In this document: positions 35,893 through 48,500 of the stretch, piece after piece | Layout: every line of letters begins with the position of its first letter | Numbering within the stretch: the first letter of the stretch is position 1 | NCBI GenBank assembly: GCA_000827265.1 | Contig: KN834759.1 | Span: 849,666 to 913,665, forward strand | Source: Collybiopsis luxurians FD-317 M1 | Lineage: Eukaryota; Basidiomycota; Agaricomycetes; Agaricales; Omphalotaceae | Direction of reading: 5' to 3' | DNA: 64,000 nt | Position numbers and translations under genes: made by a program | Notes under the pieces: generated by a model | What the model saw: only the letters and a program-made list of their open reading frames with translations | The model's database searches: none | What the model was told of the DNA's origin: nothing

Positions 35893-38526
35893 CTATGATT
35901 CATAATTGGAGATGCGCAATTCTTTGAACGCTTTGCCTAGTTCGTAGTTGCGTTCTTCAAACCATTTCGATGCCGCATATTTCAAAGCTCTCTCCTTGCG
36001 TTCCGCTTGTGTCTTCATTTCTTCCTCCCACTCTTCTTTCGTAGGGGCACTATCGATGTTTTTTGACCGTCGCGCGTATGAGATATTCTCCAATGCACCC
36101 GCCCTCTTGTCCTCCCAGATTGTCGTCCTGCCAAAGTCAATTAAGCGAAAGCTCGGCGAGTCTAACGAGCGTTCGCGGAACGGTTTCGTCAATGGACCAG
36201 GCTGCTTCAGAAAATTACGAACGTAGAAAGAGTTGTGCACAAAGTTGGCGTGATGAAGGCGTAAGAGAATCGCAAAGCATTCGTTCCTGTTTCAGAGGAT
36301 GAATAAGACGCGCACGACAATCTGGTAATCTTTGACTGACCTTTCATCCGGAGAAAAATCCGAAGGCTCGATATCCTGGCCACATTCTTCGACTAGAAGG
36401 AGAGGCGAAGTGGGGCCCCAACGCCTCTTCTCGATACGTGACCGAGCCGAGGCAGCCTCCGCTTCATCCTCGCTTCCATCGTCCAGAACCACTTCTTCGG
36501 TATTTACCATGGCGCTATCCTCAGATCCCGCATTCGACGAATCTTTCTTGAACAATTCTGCGTATTCCCGCTTCGCTTCAGCGCGCGCCTTGACCTTTCG
36601 TTCTTTCTTCGCTTTCTTCCGTCTGTCTAGATCTTTGCGGTCTTCTTCCCGGAGCTTAGCTTCGTTCTCTTCATCCACGGGGATATAGTACCCAAAAAAC
36701 TTTGGAACACACGCGGTGGCGGGAACAGGGTGTGAGATCGGGGGAACAAGGTTGAACCCAGAATAGCTCTGCATGAGATGCTCAGGAAAAGCATCGTACA
36801 CCTTCCCTTCTTGCTCGATCAATTCTTTCTCAGAGCCGTGTGTGAACGCCATTTTCGTGGCAACGGAAACGTATGGATTATCAGAAAAATTACTCAGAGG
36901 CTCGGGCAGTCGTAAAGCACCCCGCAGTACGACAGAATGATGGCCAGTGCCGAGCTCGGGGGCGCAGGATAGATTCAAGAACGCGATGCGTCGATTCGAT
37001 TGGTTTCTGACCTCGTCGACGGTCGGGGTATGATCAAAGGTGGAAGACGAGTAGATGTCGGTGTTGAAAAGCGTAGAAGGCTTGGAATCACGAGCAAGCT
37101 TGGGCCAGACACGTTTGTAGCGAAGGGGCTTTTCCATTTTTGTTGGTAAAGGGTTCCTTGAGCGCCGGTAGCTATCGAATGTTTTGGTACTTGTCAGTTC
37201 TTGGGGATCGTTGACCAGAAGAATATCGGGCAAAAATTGCTCGGGGATGCACTCTTCGAGCCTGTAGAGAGTAGAATAATCGGTATGAGATTGAGTCTAA
37301 CGAACTCGCCTCAGTCAAAAGAATACGACATCTTGGATGCTAGTGGCCCACCTTGAGAACATTCTCCTCCGTCACAGAAAGGTCATTTATAGTGTATTCC
37401 GTTACCTTCTTATCCGATACAGAAGAATCCTGCGAGGATGATTCGCTTTCTAAAGGCAAGCAGGTCTAAGTTGCTCGCCGTTAAATGTGAAGTCGCGTAA
37501 CAAAGAACTTTACGCACCAGCTGCGTCTTTTTTACTCCGGCTTTCGGTAATTTTAGCGCGAATCTAAACCTATTAACAGCGAACGCACCATCGTTCGCGG
37601 CTTCATCGGTTTTAACAATCTCGATTTTGCTTTGAGTGTCTTCGCCTTCTACGACTTCTGTTCCTTCTGCGGCCTTCATTTCGTCCCGGACGTCGCCAGA
37701 GTCGCCTTCGAGATGAATTTTCTTCTTCATGGGTGACATGTCATTTACGGTGGCCCGACGCTTGTTGTTTGCCGTCTGCTGCTCAGATGAATTTTCCAGT
37801 GAATTGAGACCGGCTAGACAGTCCATGAGTCAAAGTCAAAAATACGATAAAGGTCTTGCCTTCTATACCAGTACCGTCCAGCTGTGCTGGTAAGGTTTCA
37901 TTGTTCGAGTTGTTCAAATTACACTGTGCGAGCTTCAAATCAAGAGCATTTTCTGCTTTGCCGTCGCAAACATCCACTTCCATTACATTCTCGAGATTTG
38001 TGTCAGAGACGACGGGTTCGAATGCGCCAGCTGCAGTGGAGTCATCAATGAGTAAAAAAGACGTGTACAAAATGCCTCAGGACTTACAAACCACATCCTG
38101 TTCTGAATGTGCAGGAGCGCCACCATTCGAATTCGACTCGTCACTTTCGTTCTCATTCGATACAGGGGCAATTTCAGGACTGGGTATCTTCAATAATGGC
38201 CAAGATTTCAGCACCGTGGGCTCAGGTTCATGTGGGTGCTCAATTCCTGCCGCGTTTTCGCCCAACTCTTTGATCATACTCCGGCTGTAGATTGTCATCA
38301 CGTTGAGGCCTGGAATTCGACGAATCCTATAATAAACCCATTACGAAAAAGCTAGAAGCCAGGATTTGAAGCCGACACGATACCAAAAGAAATCGTCGAG
38401 TGTATTTCCCCAAGGTAAGCCTTCTGGTGTACGCTTTCCACTGGGAGGTGGCTTTGATCTGTCGATAATTTTGCCATTGGGATCGCGCGTCCATTCGTTG
38501 GTTACCAGAAATTTTCGGGGGGACAT
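35893..38526 (-). CDS. Kinase-fold protein of a basidiomycete-type family, likely pseudokinase
   Basis: Start chosen at 38526 (CCACCATGTCC context; MSPRKFLVTNEWTRDPNGKI) rather than the in-frame ATG at 38544. A long acidic, Ser-rich N-terminal part spans several exons. A kinase-like core then follows: HHSVVLRGALRLPEP, a VAIK-like VSVATKMAF, KELIEQEGKVYDAFPEHLMQ, VPKFFGYYIP, a highly charged Lys/Glu insert, and SPLLLVEECGQDIEPSDFSP. A 52-nt intron (donor GTCAGT) leads to the catalytic loop FVHNSFYVRNFLKQPGPL and the metal-binding SFRLIDFGRT. In HxDxxxxN terms the loop reads H-N-S-F-Y-V-R-N, so the catalytic Asp is Ser while the Asn and DFG are kept. Stop at 35893. No signal peptide. Role unknown. 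Confidence 0.75.
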
Positions 38527-38880
38527 GGTGGAAGGTAGAAACAAAGGAGCTAATTCGTGACATCTAATTACATTTTCGAGTCAAGAACCAAAATAATAAG
38601 TGGCAAATTGGATTCAGAACTCCGAATTAAGAAGCAAGCAACACGTGCTTGTGGTATGACTTGGCTATTATCCCACGAAGGCAAAGCAAGCTTCACCGCG
38701 ATTCACGTTTCCGGGTGGCGCAGTAGCTTGACCTGGAAAGTTGAGGTACGCTCATATAATAGCATTATCACTAATATAAGGAAAAAATATTGACAGCGAA
38801 AGAGCCAGGCACTGAATTCTATCTTTTTCCTCTACCGATCGGCATTCACTCAAACAGTCTCTACCACATCTGAAATTCCT

Positions 38881-40359
38881 TCAAGACCTGCCAGGCTTGT
38901 ACAAATGCTCCGGAAAGCCTAGCTCGTCCATCGTCCAGCCGAAAAGTTGGCCCTTATTTGCCACTCTTGTGGCATGTACAAGGTCTCGATGCATGTTTGG
39001 CTGGAGGTGAAGATCATCGACGATTTTCATGTCTTCAGGTGACAATTGAATAAGCTAAGGAATTACTTCCATTCAGCATTTGAGTTCTCGCAAAAAGATA
39101 AAGAGACCATACAGAGATATTGCTTGCCAAGCGCTGCTTGTTCTCAGTCTTGGGAATGACAACGGTCTTCCTTTGGACACCCCAACTAAGAAGGACCTGA
39201 GCGATATCGACGTTTAACTTGCTGGCAAGCGCTGTAATAGTCTCATTATTGAGCAGACTAATTGGCTGATCATGACCCCCCGGCTGACCTACACATAACA
39301 TCAGCACACCTTCGTAACAGCAACAATGCTCACTGACCGAGTGGAGAGTAAGCAGTCAGAATGATTCCTTTTGATTCGCAGTAGGCTTTGAGATCGTTCT
39401 GGGGTAGACAGGGGTGTAGCTGAACCTGGTTGGTCACTGGAACAACGGTGCAATGAGGAAGAAGGATTTCGAGATTTTTGACTGAAAAGTTTGAGACGCC
39501 GATGCTCTTGACCTTGCCTGAAGACAGAGTCAATCAAAGCGAAACAAGTCCTTTGTGTATTTTTCCAGCTCACCACTCCCCAAGAGCCTTTCCATGTCTT
39601 TCCATGTCTCGACAAAGGTCGGACTTTCATGCAAGCGAAATGCGACATCGCCCCAAATTCCGTTGTCTACATAGTACGGAGAAGCTTCAATCTGTTATGC
39701 CTACCAGTAGGGAGATGGAAAACCTACCTGGCTTTCCAGCTTGTGGCCAATGCATGAGATACAAATCAATGTAGTCGCTGTTCAAATTCTTAAGGCTCTC
39801 TTCGAAAGCTTCTTCGACTCTTCCATGATCCGGATTCCTGTGCCAAAACGTGAGAACACGGCCGTGCCAGATCGAAGCCCTCTTGACTGACGCCAGTTTC
39901 GTGGTGAGGTAAATTTCCTCCCTAGGAATGCCCGAATCACGAATAGCCTTCCCCACTTGTATTTCATTCCCTGGATAATGGATCAGCGATTTAGCGAAGA
40001 GAAAAGAGGAGTTTCACTAGGTACCATATCCTGCAGCCTGGAGGCATGTTCGGTGGTTAGCCATATGCATGACATCTAACCTCGCATAAAACCTCTCTTA
40101 CAGTATCAAAATGACGATATCCGGCCTGCCAATGAGAGCTTTCAGAATAATGCCATTTTAATAGAGTTTGGAAACGCAGACCTTGATGGCGTTCAAACAC
40201 ATATGATACACACGCTCATCGTCACCAGGCGATCCCAACCAGCACCTTTGAGATAATTAGATGCGGAGTAAAACGACGGAGAAAGAAAGCAAACCCAAGT
40301 CCAATGGAAGGAATCTTGGTGCCGTTGTTGAGCGTAAAAGAAGGAATTTCTGCGGCCAT
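38881..40359 (-). CDS. Aldo-keto reductase
   Basis: A cytosolic NADPH-dependent oxidoreductase of the AKR superfamily, acting on aldehydes or ketones. The ATG at 40359 gives [20 protein letters not shown]. Following exons carry GYRHFDT, which splices to AAGYGNE (catalytic Asp and Tyr), EIYLTTKLA (Lys), [20 protein letters not shown] (His), then [20 protein letters not shown] (signature), [29 protein letters not shown], and the cofactor-binding [16 protein letters not shown]. The frame ends [18 protein letters not shown] with TGA at 38881-38883. All four tetrad residues are present. At least seven introns. Substrate unknown. The gene borders the start of the repeat-rich accessory region. Confidence 0.88.
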
Positions 40360-40897
40360 GATGAGTCTGCTGCTTTCAAGGACTGTAAGCTTTAAAAGTA
40401 GTTTTATGGGCGATCAAAATGGTCGGTATCTAATATCTATGAGTCGTTTGGCCAATCGGTAATGGAGCACGTCATAAAAATGCGATTAGCCATCTCCATT
40501 ACATTACCGTGACTAATCGAGAGTTTAGGCGCTCCGATAAATCTGGACCCTCTTTTTTAGATCCGTGATTCATCCGACTGAAAGATAAAAAGCTGCGCCA
40601 AGGCCAGCAGAATTTTACCAAAAGCATGATAAACCAGTTGCATAGATATATCAACCACATGAAGGAAATTACCGAGATGAGAACTGTCTATAGCAGAAGT
40701 ACAATGATGTCCATGAAGGCAAAGCTCTAGCCTGGTTATAGGTAGATAAGAAATTCAAGTGACAGTGCATTGAAATGTTTTGAAAGGAGGACAGGACGGA
40801 TGTGTGATTGATGGATTCCTAAATACAATCCATAAGCATAGCATCACGCTGAAAGCAGCCAGCCTCTCGATAGAGAATCACCAGAAGGACCTCGGAC
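40360..40897. other. Intergenic between the aldo-keto reductase and the first transposon end
   Basis: Promoter side of the reductase gene; no coding region or repeat seen. Confidence 0.5.
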
Positions 40898-40905
40898 CAG
40901 TGTTG

Positions 40906-41594
40906 TGTTATGGCCTTGTCCTGAACTTAGGTAATTGAGTAGATTCTGTAAATGATTCTTCTGTTAGTTGGTTCCAATGTCGTGTCATGTAGACAACGGT
41001 AGAGCAATGAGCTTAAGTGTGTGAGTGATTGTTAACAAAAGAGTTGTTGTATTCGGTAGTTAGTACGATTACAACGAAAACGGCAGTGTCTACAATGTGT
41101 TAGCTATGTTAGACACTGTTATTGATTGTAGCTAGAGATGTAATTAGATTGCTGAGGTCGTTGGCAACGACTTTGAGAGTGGAAAAAGAGGAAAAGAAAA
41201 GATAAATTCAGACAAGTAGGTACGACAAAATATCTGAGCTGGGGTTCCTCCAGAACCCAGCAGCTTATATGCTATTTTACTGTGTAAATATTAGACAACT
41301 ATAAGCCACTGGCATCGGGACTTTGTAAATGCTGATGTGGCTGCGGGAATTCGCGTACCGGGTTTGCGATCGGTCCGGACGGCTAGCTTTTCATACGATA
41401 GAGACGCGTACTTGAATTGGACGCGTCTCATTGATGATCTGCTCGTTAAGTTGATATTTGTTAACTATTTCCACGCGTTATTGATAAAAGAACGGCGCGA
41501 ATGTGCTAGTTTGAGTCTGAGTAAGTAAGAACGATAAGTAAAATAGATGAAATTGAATAGAAATTGAATAGTTAGCTTGGGACGGGTCCTAACA
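40906..41594. mobile_element. Solo LTR (689 bp) with TGTTG target duplication
   Basis: It starts TGTTATGGCC and ends GGTCCTAACA, so the ends are inverted TGTTA/TAACA. It is flanked by an exact 5-bp direct repeat TGTTG (40901-40905 and 41595-41599). No gag-pol reading frame is near, so it is a solo LTR left by recombination between two LTRs. It sits inside the left inverted repeat of the hAT-like element and is therefore younger than that end. Superfamily (Gypsy or Copia) is undetermined. Confidence 0.85.
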
Positions 41595-41843
41595 TGTTGC
41601 CGCGGTTCTGTCCGCGAACCTACTGGACCGGGTCACTGGGTTTGAACTTGAACCGAGCCGATCCAGGTTCTGCACTTTCTGAGAACCGAACTTTGAGGTG
41701 CAGTTCATGGTTCAGGGCTGCAGTAAACCCGGGTTCAAGATTCGATGAGGTCCCGAACTTGCTGAACCAGTGAACCTGCAGCTACTGAAAAGGTAAGAAT
41801 ATACCAGTTTTCCATGCCAAAAACAATGAATGTGCCGCTACTA

Positions 41844-42036
41844 ATCAGAAAAACTGCTTGGAGCCCAGGCTGCCAGGGGATGACCCCCAAATCCTAGGCT
41901 ATCCCAGGGAAACCTAGGACAGTTGACTGTCCTGAACTGTCCTAGGTTTCCCTGGGCTTCCCTGGGGATCCCTGGGATAGCCTAGGATTTGGGGGTCATC
42001 CCTTGGCAGCCTGGGCTCCAAGTAGTTTTTCTGATG
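41844..42036. repeat. Foldback hairpin element (about 193 bp)
   Basis: Nearly the whole unit is one inverted repeat. The left arm starts ATCAGAAAAACTGCTTGGAG and the right arm ends CTCCAAGTAGTTTTTCTGAT, with long matching interiors such as GATGACCCCCAAATCCTAGG. The centre is around GACAGTTGACTGTC. It is flanked by ACTA direct repeats (41840-41843 and 42037-42040), consistent with a small non-autonomous foldback or MITE insertion. It has no coding capacity. Confidence 0.8.
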
Positions 42037-42151
42037 ACTAACTTGTGGGATGGGCCATTGCACTTCGCGCGTGGCATGTACGAGTCCGGACACTTATATG
42101 ACGGCAACATAGGTCATATATATGTGGACTACAAGAAGTGTACAGAAGTGC

Positions 42152-42819
42152 CTAAACAATGATGCCCTTGTTCATGAATGCAATCATCCTTTTCCACTGC
42201 TCGCTGACATTGTCAATTTCCCAAACAGCATAGTCAAAGTTGACAAGAAAAATAACACTTATAGCCAACTCCCCACAAATGACAAGAACAAAAACACATC
42301 CCTTGTGACCGTTCAAGTGCACATTCATGTTTACACGAACAACCTGTTCCTGCAAATGCTCATCAATCGGTCCCACCTCTGCAATATCAAGGATCTTGAT
42401 GTCGGTGATATAGAAGGCAGTCGACAAACATGACTTCCAGGGTAAAGGAGCCAGTGATCAGAAATGCACACTACCATAACCTGATGAAAAGCCTGCTGTG
42501 GATGTGTACGCAACTTGAACACCTCAAAAACGCCTTGAGCAATGGTAGGACAATGTTTTGCTACAAATTTTTGCAGAGCCTCGATGGCAATGTGACGCTC
42601 TGGCGACCACATAGCTTGATTGGATCTGTTACATTCACACTTTTCCTTGTGAAATGGCCAATCCTTTTTTTGGCAAGCCCGACTCTGTGCAGAAGTATGA
42701 GGAATGAACATGCAAGTAGCACAACAATGTACACAATATTTATCAACTAAACAGGCCAAACATTTCATACAAAAATTAGTAAAACAAATAAATAAACTGC
42801 ACACACCTGAGGCAGACAT
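42152..42819 (-). CDS. MYND zinc-finger protein, small
   Basis: A gene of the expanded agaric MYND family. After removing a 48-nt intron (GTACATTG...TGCACAG) the frame reads CLACLVDKYC joined to SRACQKKDWPFHKEKC. This matches the C-terminal part of the MYND consensus exactly (C-x2-C-x4-YC-x3-C-x7-H-x3-C), with six of eight zinc ligands. The first Cys pair may come from upstream CSLFIC/FCMKC or from an exon not found. AIEALQKFVAKHCPTIAQGV follows, then after another intron a C-terminal exon (ITDIKILDIAEVGPIDEHL) ending at 42152. The role is probably protein-protein interaction. The start at 42819 is uncertain. The gene lies between the hAT-like ends and may be captured host sequence. Confidence 0.6.
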
Positions 42820-44274
42820 ATAACATAGCGGATGTTCAGTGAAGCAATGACAGAAAGAGAGAAAGCAACAATGGAAGTAGCAATGAAAGTGAACAAGCCC
42901 TCACATGACCACGTGAAAGCGCGACTCACATACACTGTTCAGATAGCTATATCTGACCAGGAGTAAGGTAGTCTATTCAGAGGCACACCGCAGTTGGCTT
43001 TGATCTTTTTTTCTCTTTCTCAATAAATCTTTTATTTCCTTGAGAGATCGATTGAAATTGTAATCGTAAGATTGGCAAAACAAAAGGAAACATGGAGAGA
43101 AAGATCGGACAACAAATATACAAAGCGTGATAAGTAAACACCAAATGTATACACCAAAATCCAGCAGGCATGCACAGAACTCAGTCATGGGCACAAGATT
43201 TACTGTAAGGGAAAGTATGAGATGGGTACAAGGAAAATATAAAACCAACTTACTTGCAGAACCAAGACCAAACCACCCATTTGTTGGCCAAGGTAGCGTT
43301 GCAAAACATTTGCAGCCATAACGCGCAAAGAAGACTGGGGAAGGGTGGTCGAAGGGAGACCAAGGGTGCACCAAAAAAAGAAGTGGGGATGTATAAAAGC
43401 AAATGAGGATGACGGAGAGGTAATAAAGGGGTTAAACATAAAGAGCACGAAATGTTGGAGAATAAATGTCAAGAAGCTAGGTCGCAGCGTGCATCCCCCA
43501 ACACCCCCCCCCCCCCAAAAAAAAAAGAAGTGCAGCAAAAAGTTTCGAGTCGGGAGTGAAGATGAATGTTACAACTTGGAGGAGGCATAAAGGATATGGA
43601 GAGCAAAGGTAGAAATGAAAAAGTACAAGACGGGATTGAAAAAAAAAGCTACGACAAAGAGAGGGAGGCGAAAGAGGAATGAAGGACATGAAAAGCAAGG
43701 GTAGAAAATGAAGGACAATAAGACCACATACTACACTAGAAGGAGGGAGCGGAAGGAGATGATGGTGGTCAAGAAAGTCACACATGCAACGGATGTAACA
43801 AAAAGGTGACAAATCCATATATGGGGATAAAAGATTGATATAGAGAGGAGTGTGAGAAGCGTGGGAAAATGGTCAAGTTCGCCGCAAAGACGATTCCTTC
43901 ATTTCATTCCGGACTCGTAAATTATTCCTCCCAGGCCACAGCAGGTAATGCCAGAAATTTAGGCAAAAAGCTGCCATGGATTTAGCATTTACATTTAATT
44001 TAAGTGCTATAGGCACTTATGACATGATACTGGATGAATTTGCCAAGAGCACCTGCTGTTGACAGCAGCACATACAAATGATAATTATTTTGGTACTTTC
44101 AAGCAATTTTCAGGTGAAACCATGTACAAAAAAGAGCTATCAACTATTTACAGTAGTAATTTTATCCAAATTGGGTCATTGGTAGTTGAACCTGGTTAAC
44201 CTCTGAACCTGGACCTTTGAACCTCAGATTCAGGTTTGAGGTTCGGCAAAGAAGGCAGGTTTGCGGACCGCACT
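42820..44274. other. Purine-rich non-coding interior of the candidate element
   Basis: The plus strand is A/G-rich with low complexity (for example GGAGGAGGGAGCGGAAGGAG around 43740) and contains a C10/A10 junction near 43505. Minus-strand frames here are mirror low-complexity. GAACCT-rich sequence occupies 44185-44275. No gene supported. Confidence 0.45.
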
Positions 44275-44291
44275 GAACCGCGGCAACACTG

Positions 44292-45531
44292 TTTTTGCAC
44301 CTAAGACCCATTATCTCAGGCAATTTATATTGAAGAAGCATTTGAAAGAAAGCACTCCACAGAGTTGTATGAACAAAGGATAGAATGAAAGTCCATCATT
44401 TGTCATCTCAGTGATATGATGATATACTTACCCAGCGCCGTCTGAGTTGCTGGGCTCCATTTTTTATGCTTCACCAAGGAATCCTAAGATCGCCATGCAT
44501 TTCGCTTGAATAGTTTTTCTAGACGGCGCAAATGAATGTGGTCCGGTTACAGCTCAGCTAGTAATCTCGAACTGAGTCTTTCCAGATGACCTCAGGCTCA
44601 GACTGTGTGATATCCACCAGCCCTGCTAGAGGTCATGTTAGACGAAGTAAATACTCAGTTGGTAAGGAAAACAACTGAGGTGTCGTGAGTGCATATGCTG
44701 AATATAAGTAAAACCGTAACTGTATGTGTAATCAAGGAAGCAAAAGTGAAACATAGAAATAGGAGTAAAGTAAGTACAAGGGAATAAAGTAAGTACGAAG
44801 AATAGAAAAGGAAGTGCCAAAGTAGAACATACAAACCTGCTACGGATCACGTACTGTATGATTACGACTATAACTTCACGGGGTGTGATGCGCTATGCAA
44901 TGAATTTGGAAATTCACTAATTCAAGGGGTCCTAGTATGTGTTATGGTATTACACACTGAAGCAGCACCTAATATGAAGTGACAGCCAATGTGAAGCAAA
45001 TAATATTTTTGCTCTCATACAACATTTGAATCAACTCAGCACCAACTTTCAATATTTGTACTGGCTAAGCGCTGTTACGCTCTTAATTTGTACTAAATTC
45101 AGACCCCAGCGTTATGCGTGATGTGAAGTTATGGTCATAATCATACAGTGTTCCAACAGGTCACACTGGAATGACATATTCACCTGTTTCTTCCTGTAGA
45201 ACTCCCAAACTCATTTTTGCCTTGGCCAGAGCATCGATATATGATTAAACTGCAACAGTTGGACATCTTTTACAACAAAAAGGAAAAAAAAAAAGCCATT
45301 GCTACTGGCAAGAACAAAAAGATGCACCGTAAAGAGCAATCATGTCCAATAGAAATATCAAGCATAGTTTGAGCACAAATTCAATGGCCGCACAACTCGG
45401 CATACAGACTCCACATAATATGATCCAGATAGTTGAAGGATTGGATTAAGAAATTTATATATAGCCGTCAATGCCTATTGAGCTATGATGTTTGGTAAAA
45501 AGTTATTTGGATTATTTTCACTTCTGTGGAT
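44292..45531. other. AT-rich 3' flank of the NB-ARC/TPR gene
   Basis: No supported gene. Only short frames, and no clear transposon ends. Confidence 0.45.
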
Positions 45532-48500
45532 TCATAGCCTCCAGCCTAAGGTAAACTGGTGAAATAGCTCCTGCAGTCTTTTCCCTTTCTTTGCCTTTGG
45601 CTGCATCTGGTCTCGTATGGCATCTAGAGACTGGATACGTGCCAAGGTATCAGGATGTTTATCACCAAGCACCTGCTTCGAAATTTCAATTGCGGGCACT
45701 AGAAGCAGCATAGCTTCGGTATAATCACCCAAATGATAAAGTGTCCTGCCTAAATTATACATCAGAGCGGCTGTGTTAGGGTGCTCATCTCCGAGAGTTT
45801 GATGAGAGGCCTCCAGGAGAGGCCTCTGAAGGAACATGGCATCATGATATCTTTCAAGGTGAAAAAATGTTTCTGATAGATCTTGCCTGAGACTGAGGAA
45901 AAAGGGGTGGTCTTCCCGAAATACACCCTTACATTTTTCAATTAAGGCTTCCTGAATAGATAGGGCTGCGGCGTACTGAGAGGCTTGAGAATAGACCCAA
46001 GCAAGATCCTTGAGCTCACTAAGTGTGTCAGGATGGCTATCCCCCAACACTCGCTTGAAAACATCCGCAAGGGGGACGAGAATTGCCAATGAATTGGTAT
46101 ATCTGCCCAGTCTGGCATAAGTCACCCCTAGACTTTGATTTCTAAATAATGTACTTGGGTGCTCTGCCCCTAGGATCTTGCTGGATAGAATCAGTAAAGG
46201 CTCCTGAAGGCTTAATGCCTCATCATAATTGCCAAGTTTTATCAAGGTTCCGGCTAGGTTCTGGATCTTGTATAATGTTTCTGGATGCTCTGTACCCAGA
46301 ATTCTGCTTGTTCGGTCAAGCAAAGGCTTTTCAAGTTTCAAAGCGTCATTATATCTGCCTAGCAACTTGTATGTTTCAGCTAGATTCTGGATCCTTGATA
46401 ATAGACTGGGATGTTCTACTCCTAAGACTCTCTTGGAAATGTCAACCAATGACTCCCCAAGTTCTAAAGCTTCATGATATCTGCCCAGCCTAACATATAT
46501 TACAACTAGGCTTTGGATTCTATCTAATGTGGATGGATTCTGTGCGCCTAAGACCCTCTTGGAAATGTTTACTAGAGGCTCCATAAGTCCTAAAGCTTCA
46601 TAGTGTCTCCCCAGCTCATCATATATAATAGCTAGGGTGTGGATTCTAATTAATGTAGATGGGTCATCTGCTCCTAGAACTTTTCTGGAGATGTTAACCA
46701 AGGGCTCTTCTAGCGCCAAAGCCTCTTGGTTTTTTCCAAGTTTATTGTAAATGCGTCCCATTAGATGTGTAAAATCAAGAGCAGCTAAGTCCTCTTTACC
46801 AAGACTCTTTTCTATCTTATGAAGTAACTCTTGACATAACTGAAGTGCTTGTGCAAGATTACCAGTCCAGTACCACATATAAGCAGCATGAAGTTTGACA
46901 GTGTCTTCACCATGGTCAATTAGATATCCATTTACACAGTGAAGTGAAACTATCCTGGCAAATTGAATATTACCATAAGACAAATTCTGAATTGATGCAG
47001 TTACTATGCCCTGAGCCTGTAGCAAAATTGTGCGTTTATCCTGCACTAATGTATCCCCAATCCATTGGTGTACCAAGGGGTGAATTGAGAAAGTTATCCC
47101 ATCCTGATTAACATAAAGTAATGAATATGCACTAATTTCAGCAATAATCTCATCAAATACAATGTCATCCCACTGTGAAAGCTTTATGTCATGAAGAAAT
47201 GCTCCTGCCTCAACAATGGCTCGAGCTTTTCCAAGGGGTTCATAGACATCGTCTATGAGTTGGGATGCTCTTTGGAAGATCATTTTGGGAATATTCTCCT
47301 GGTGTAATTCTGAGCACAACTTCAGTACCTTTTGGCTGGCTTCACTTAGTTCCTGCCAGCTCAAGTTCCATGTGGTATAAACAGTCAAGTTATAAATGTC
47401 TTGGGGCTGGGATGGGCTTTTTTCCAACAATTGCTTCCTGTAATTTTGATACCTATCCAAGTAAGTGTAGAGACATTTCTGCTGATATATATATGCTCCA
47501 GCTTGGACAATAGCCAGGGCAAAATGATGCAGTTCTCTAGCGATAGCTGTAATCATTTCTTTCTCCTTCTCCGATGGTTGCTGCTTAATTGCATGCTTCA
47601 CCAGGAGCTGGATTGCATCATCAGGTTCCATGTCCTTAACTTCCTGGAAGTGTTCTGTTAACTGTACTAAACCTGGATTCCTGGAGGTGATAACTATATT
47701 GCCATGGCTACTGGATGGCAGAAACTGGCTCAATGATAGATTAGGATTATCTGCATTATCTAGCAGAATCATCCACTCTTCCTTGTTGGCATTCAGCCAA
47801 GCTAAGCCAGACTTCCAGCTGGCATTTTCTATACCATTTGCCTTGGAAATATCGTAGTAACTTGCTTTGATTAATGCCACCGAGCTTGCACGAATGAAAA
47901 AGATTTTTGTAAATCTGCAATGATAAGTATTAGTCAGGAAAGACAATAAAAGAAAGCCAGAAGCGTACTTATGACTAAATCTTCGGATGAACTCTAGCGC
48001 ACACTGGGTTTTCCCAGCACCACCTAATCCATGCAGCAAGAAGATTTTTCTTTGGTTGATTTCCTTGGACATAGGGGAATTGACAAAGTAGTCCCTCATG
48101 ACACTCAATACCTCTTCTCTTCCTGTAAAGAATGAGGTAGATGTAGGACAGTGACTCATTCCCTCTTGATGTCCAAGTGATCCATCAGAAGGTCTAACCT
48201 CTGGTGAGGTCAGAGACAAAGATTTGACAGGCCCAGAAGTTTGGTTAAACTGTGTTTGACCAAGAATTCTAGCATATGGACTTGGGGTTTTAATATTGGT
48301 GAGCGTAGTTCAAGAGTTTGAGTACCGCACGCTCACATCATGGTTCCCCAATATACAGCAGTGATCATGATCAATAACATCAAAATGCTGTGTTTGAGGC
48401 AAAATTTTGAGTGAACATCGGTAAGATTCTTGTTGGAATGTGACTAACAATTGTCTGGGTCCCATGATCAATACACTGCGTTTGTCTTCTGGAAGACTAT

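Larger units (their letters stand above)
40898..44291. mobile_element. Candidate hAT-like element with 17-bp inverted ends
   Basis: The right end (44275-44291), read on the minus strand, is CAGTGTTGCCGCGGTTC. The left end carries the same 17 bases, split by a later LTR insertion: CAGTGTTG at 40898-40905, continued by CCGCGGTTC from 41600. CAGTG-type ends are typical of hAT elements, and both inner flanks are full of GAACC/GGTTC motifs, also typical of hAT subterminal regions. No transposase was found inside. The contents are a solo LTR, a foldback hairpin and a MYND gene. The 8-bp flanks (CCTCGGAC and TTTTTGCA) do not match, so a target duplication is absent. The two ends may therefore belong to different copies. 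Confidence 0.4.
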
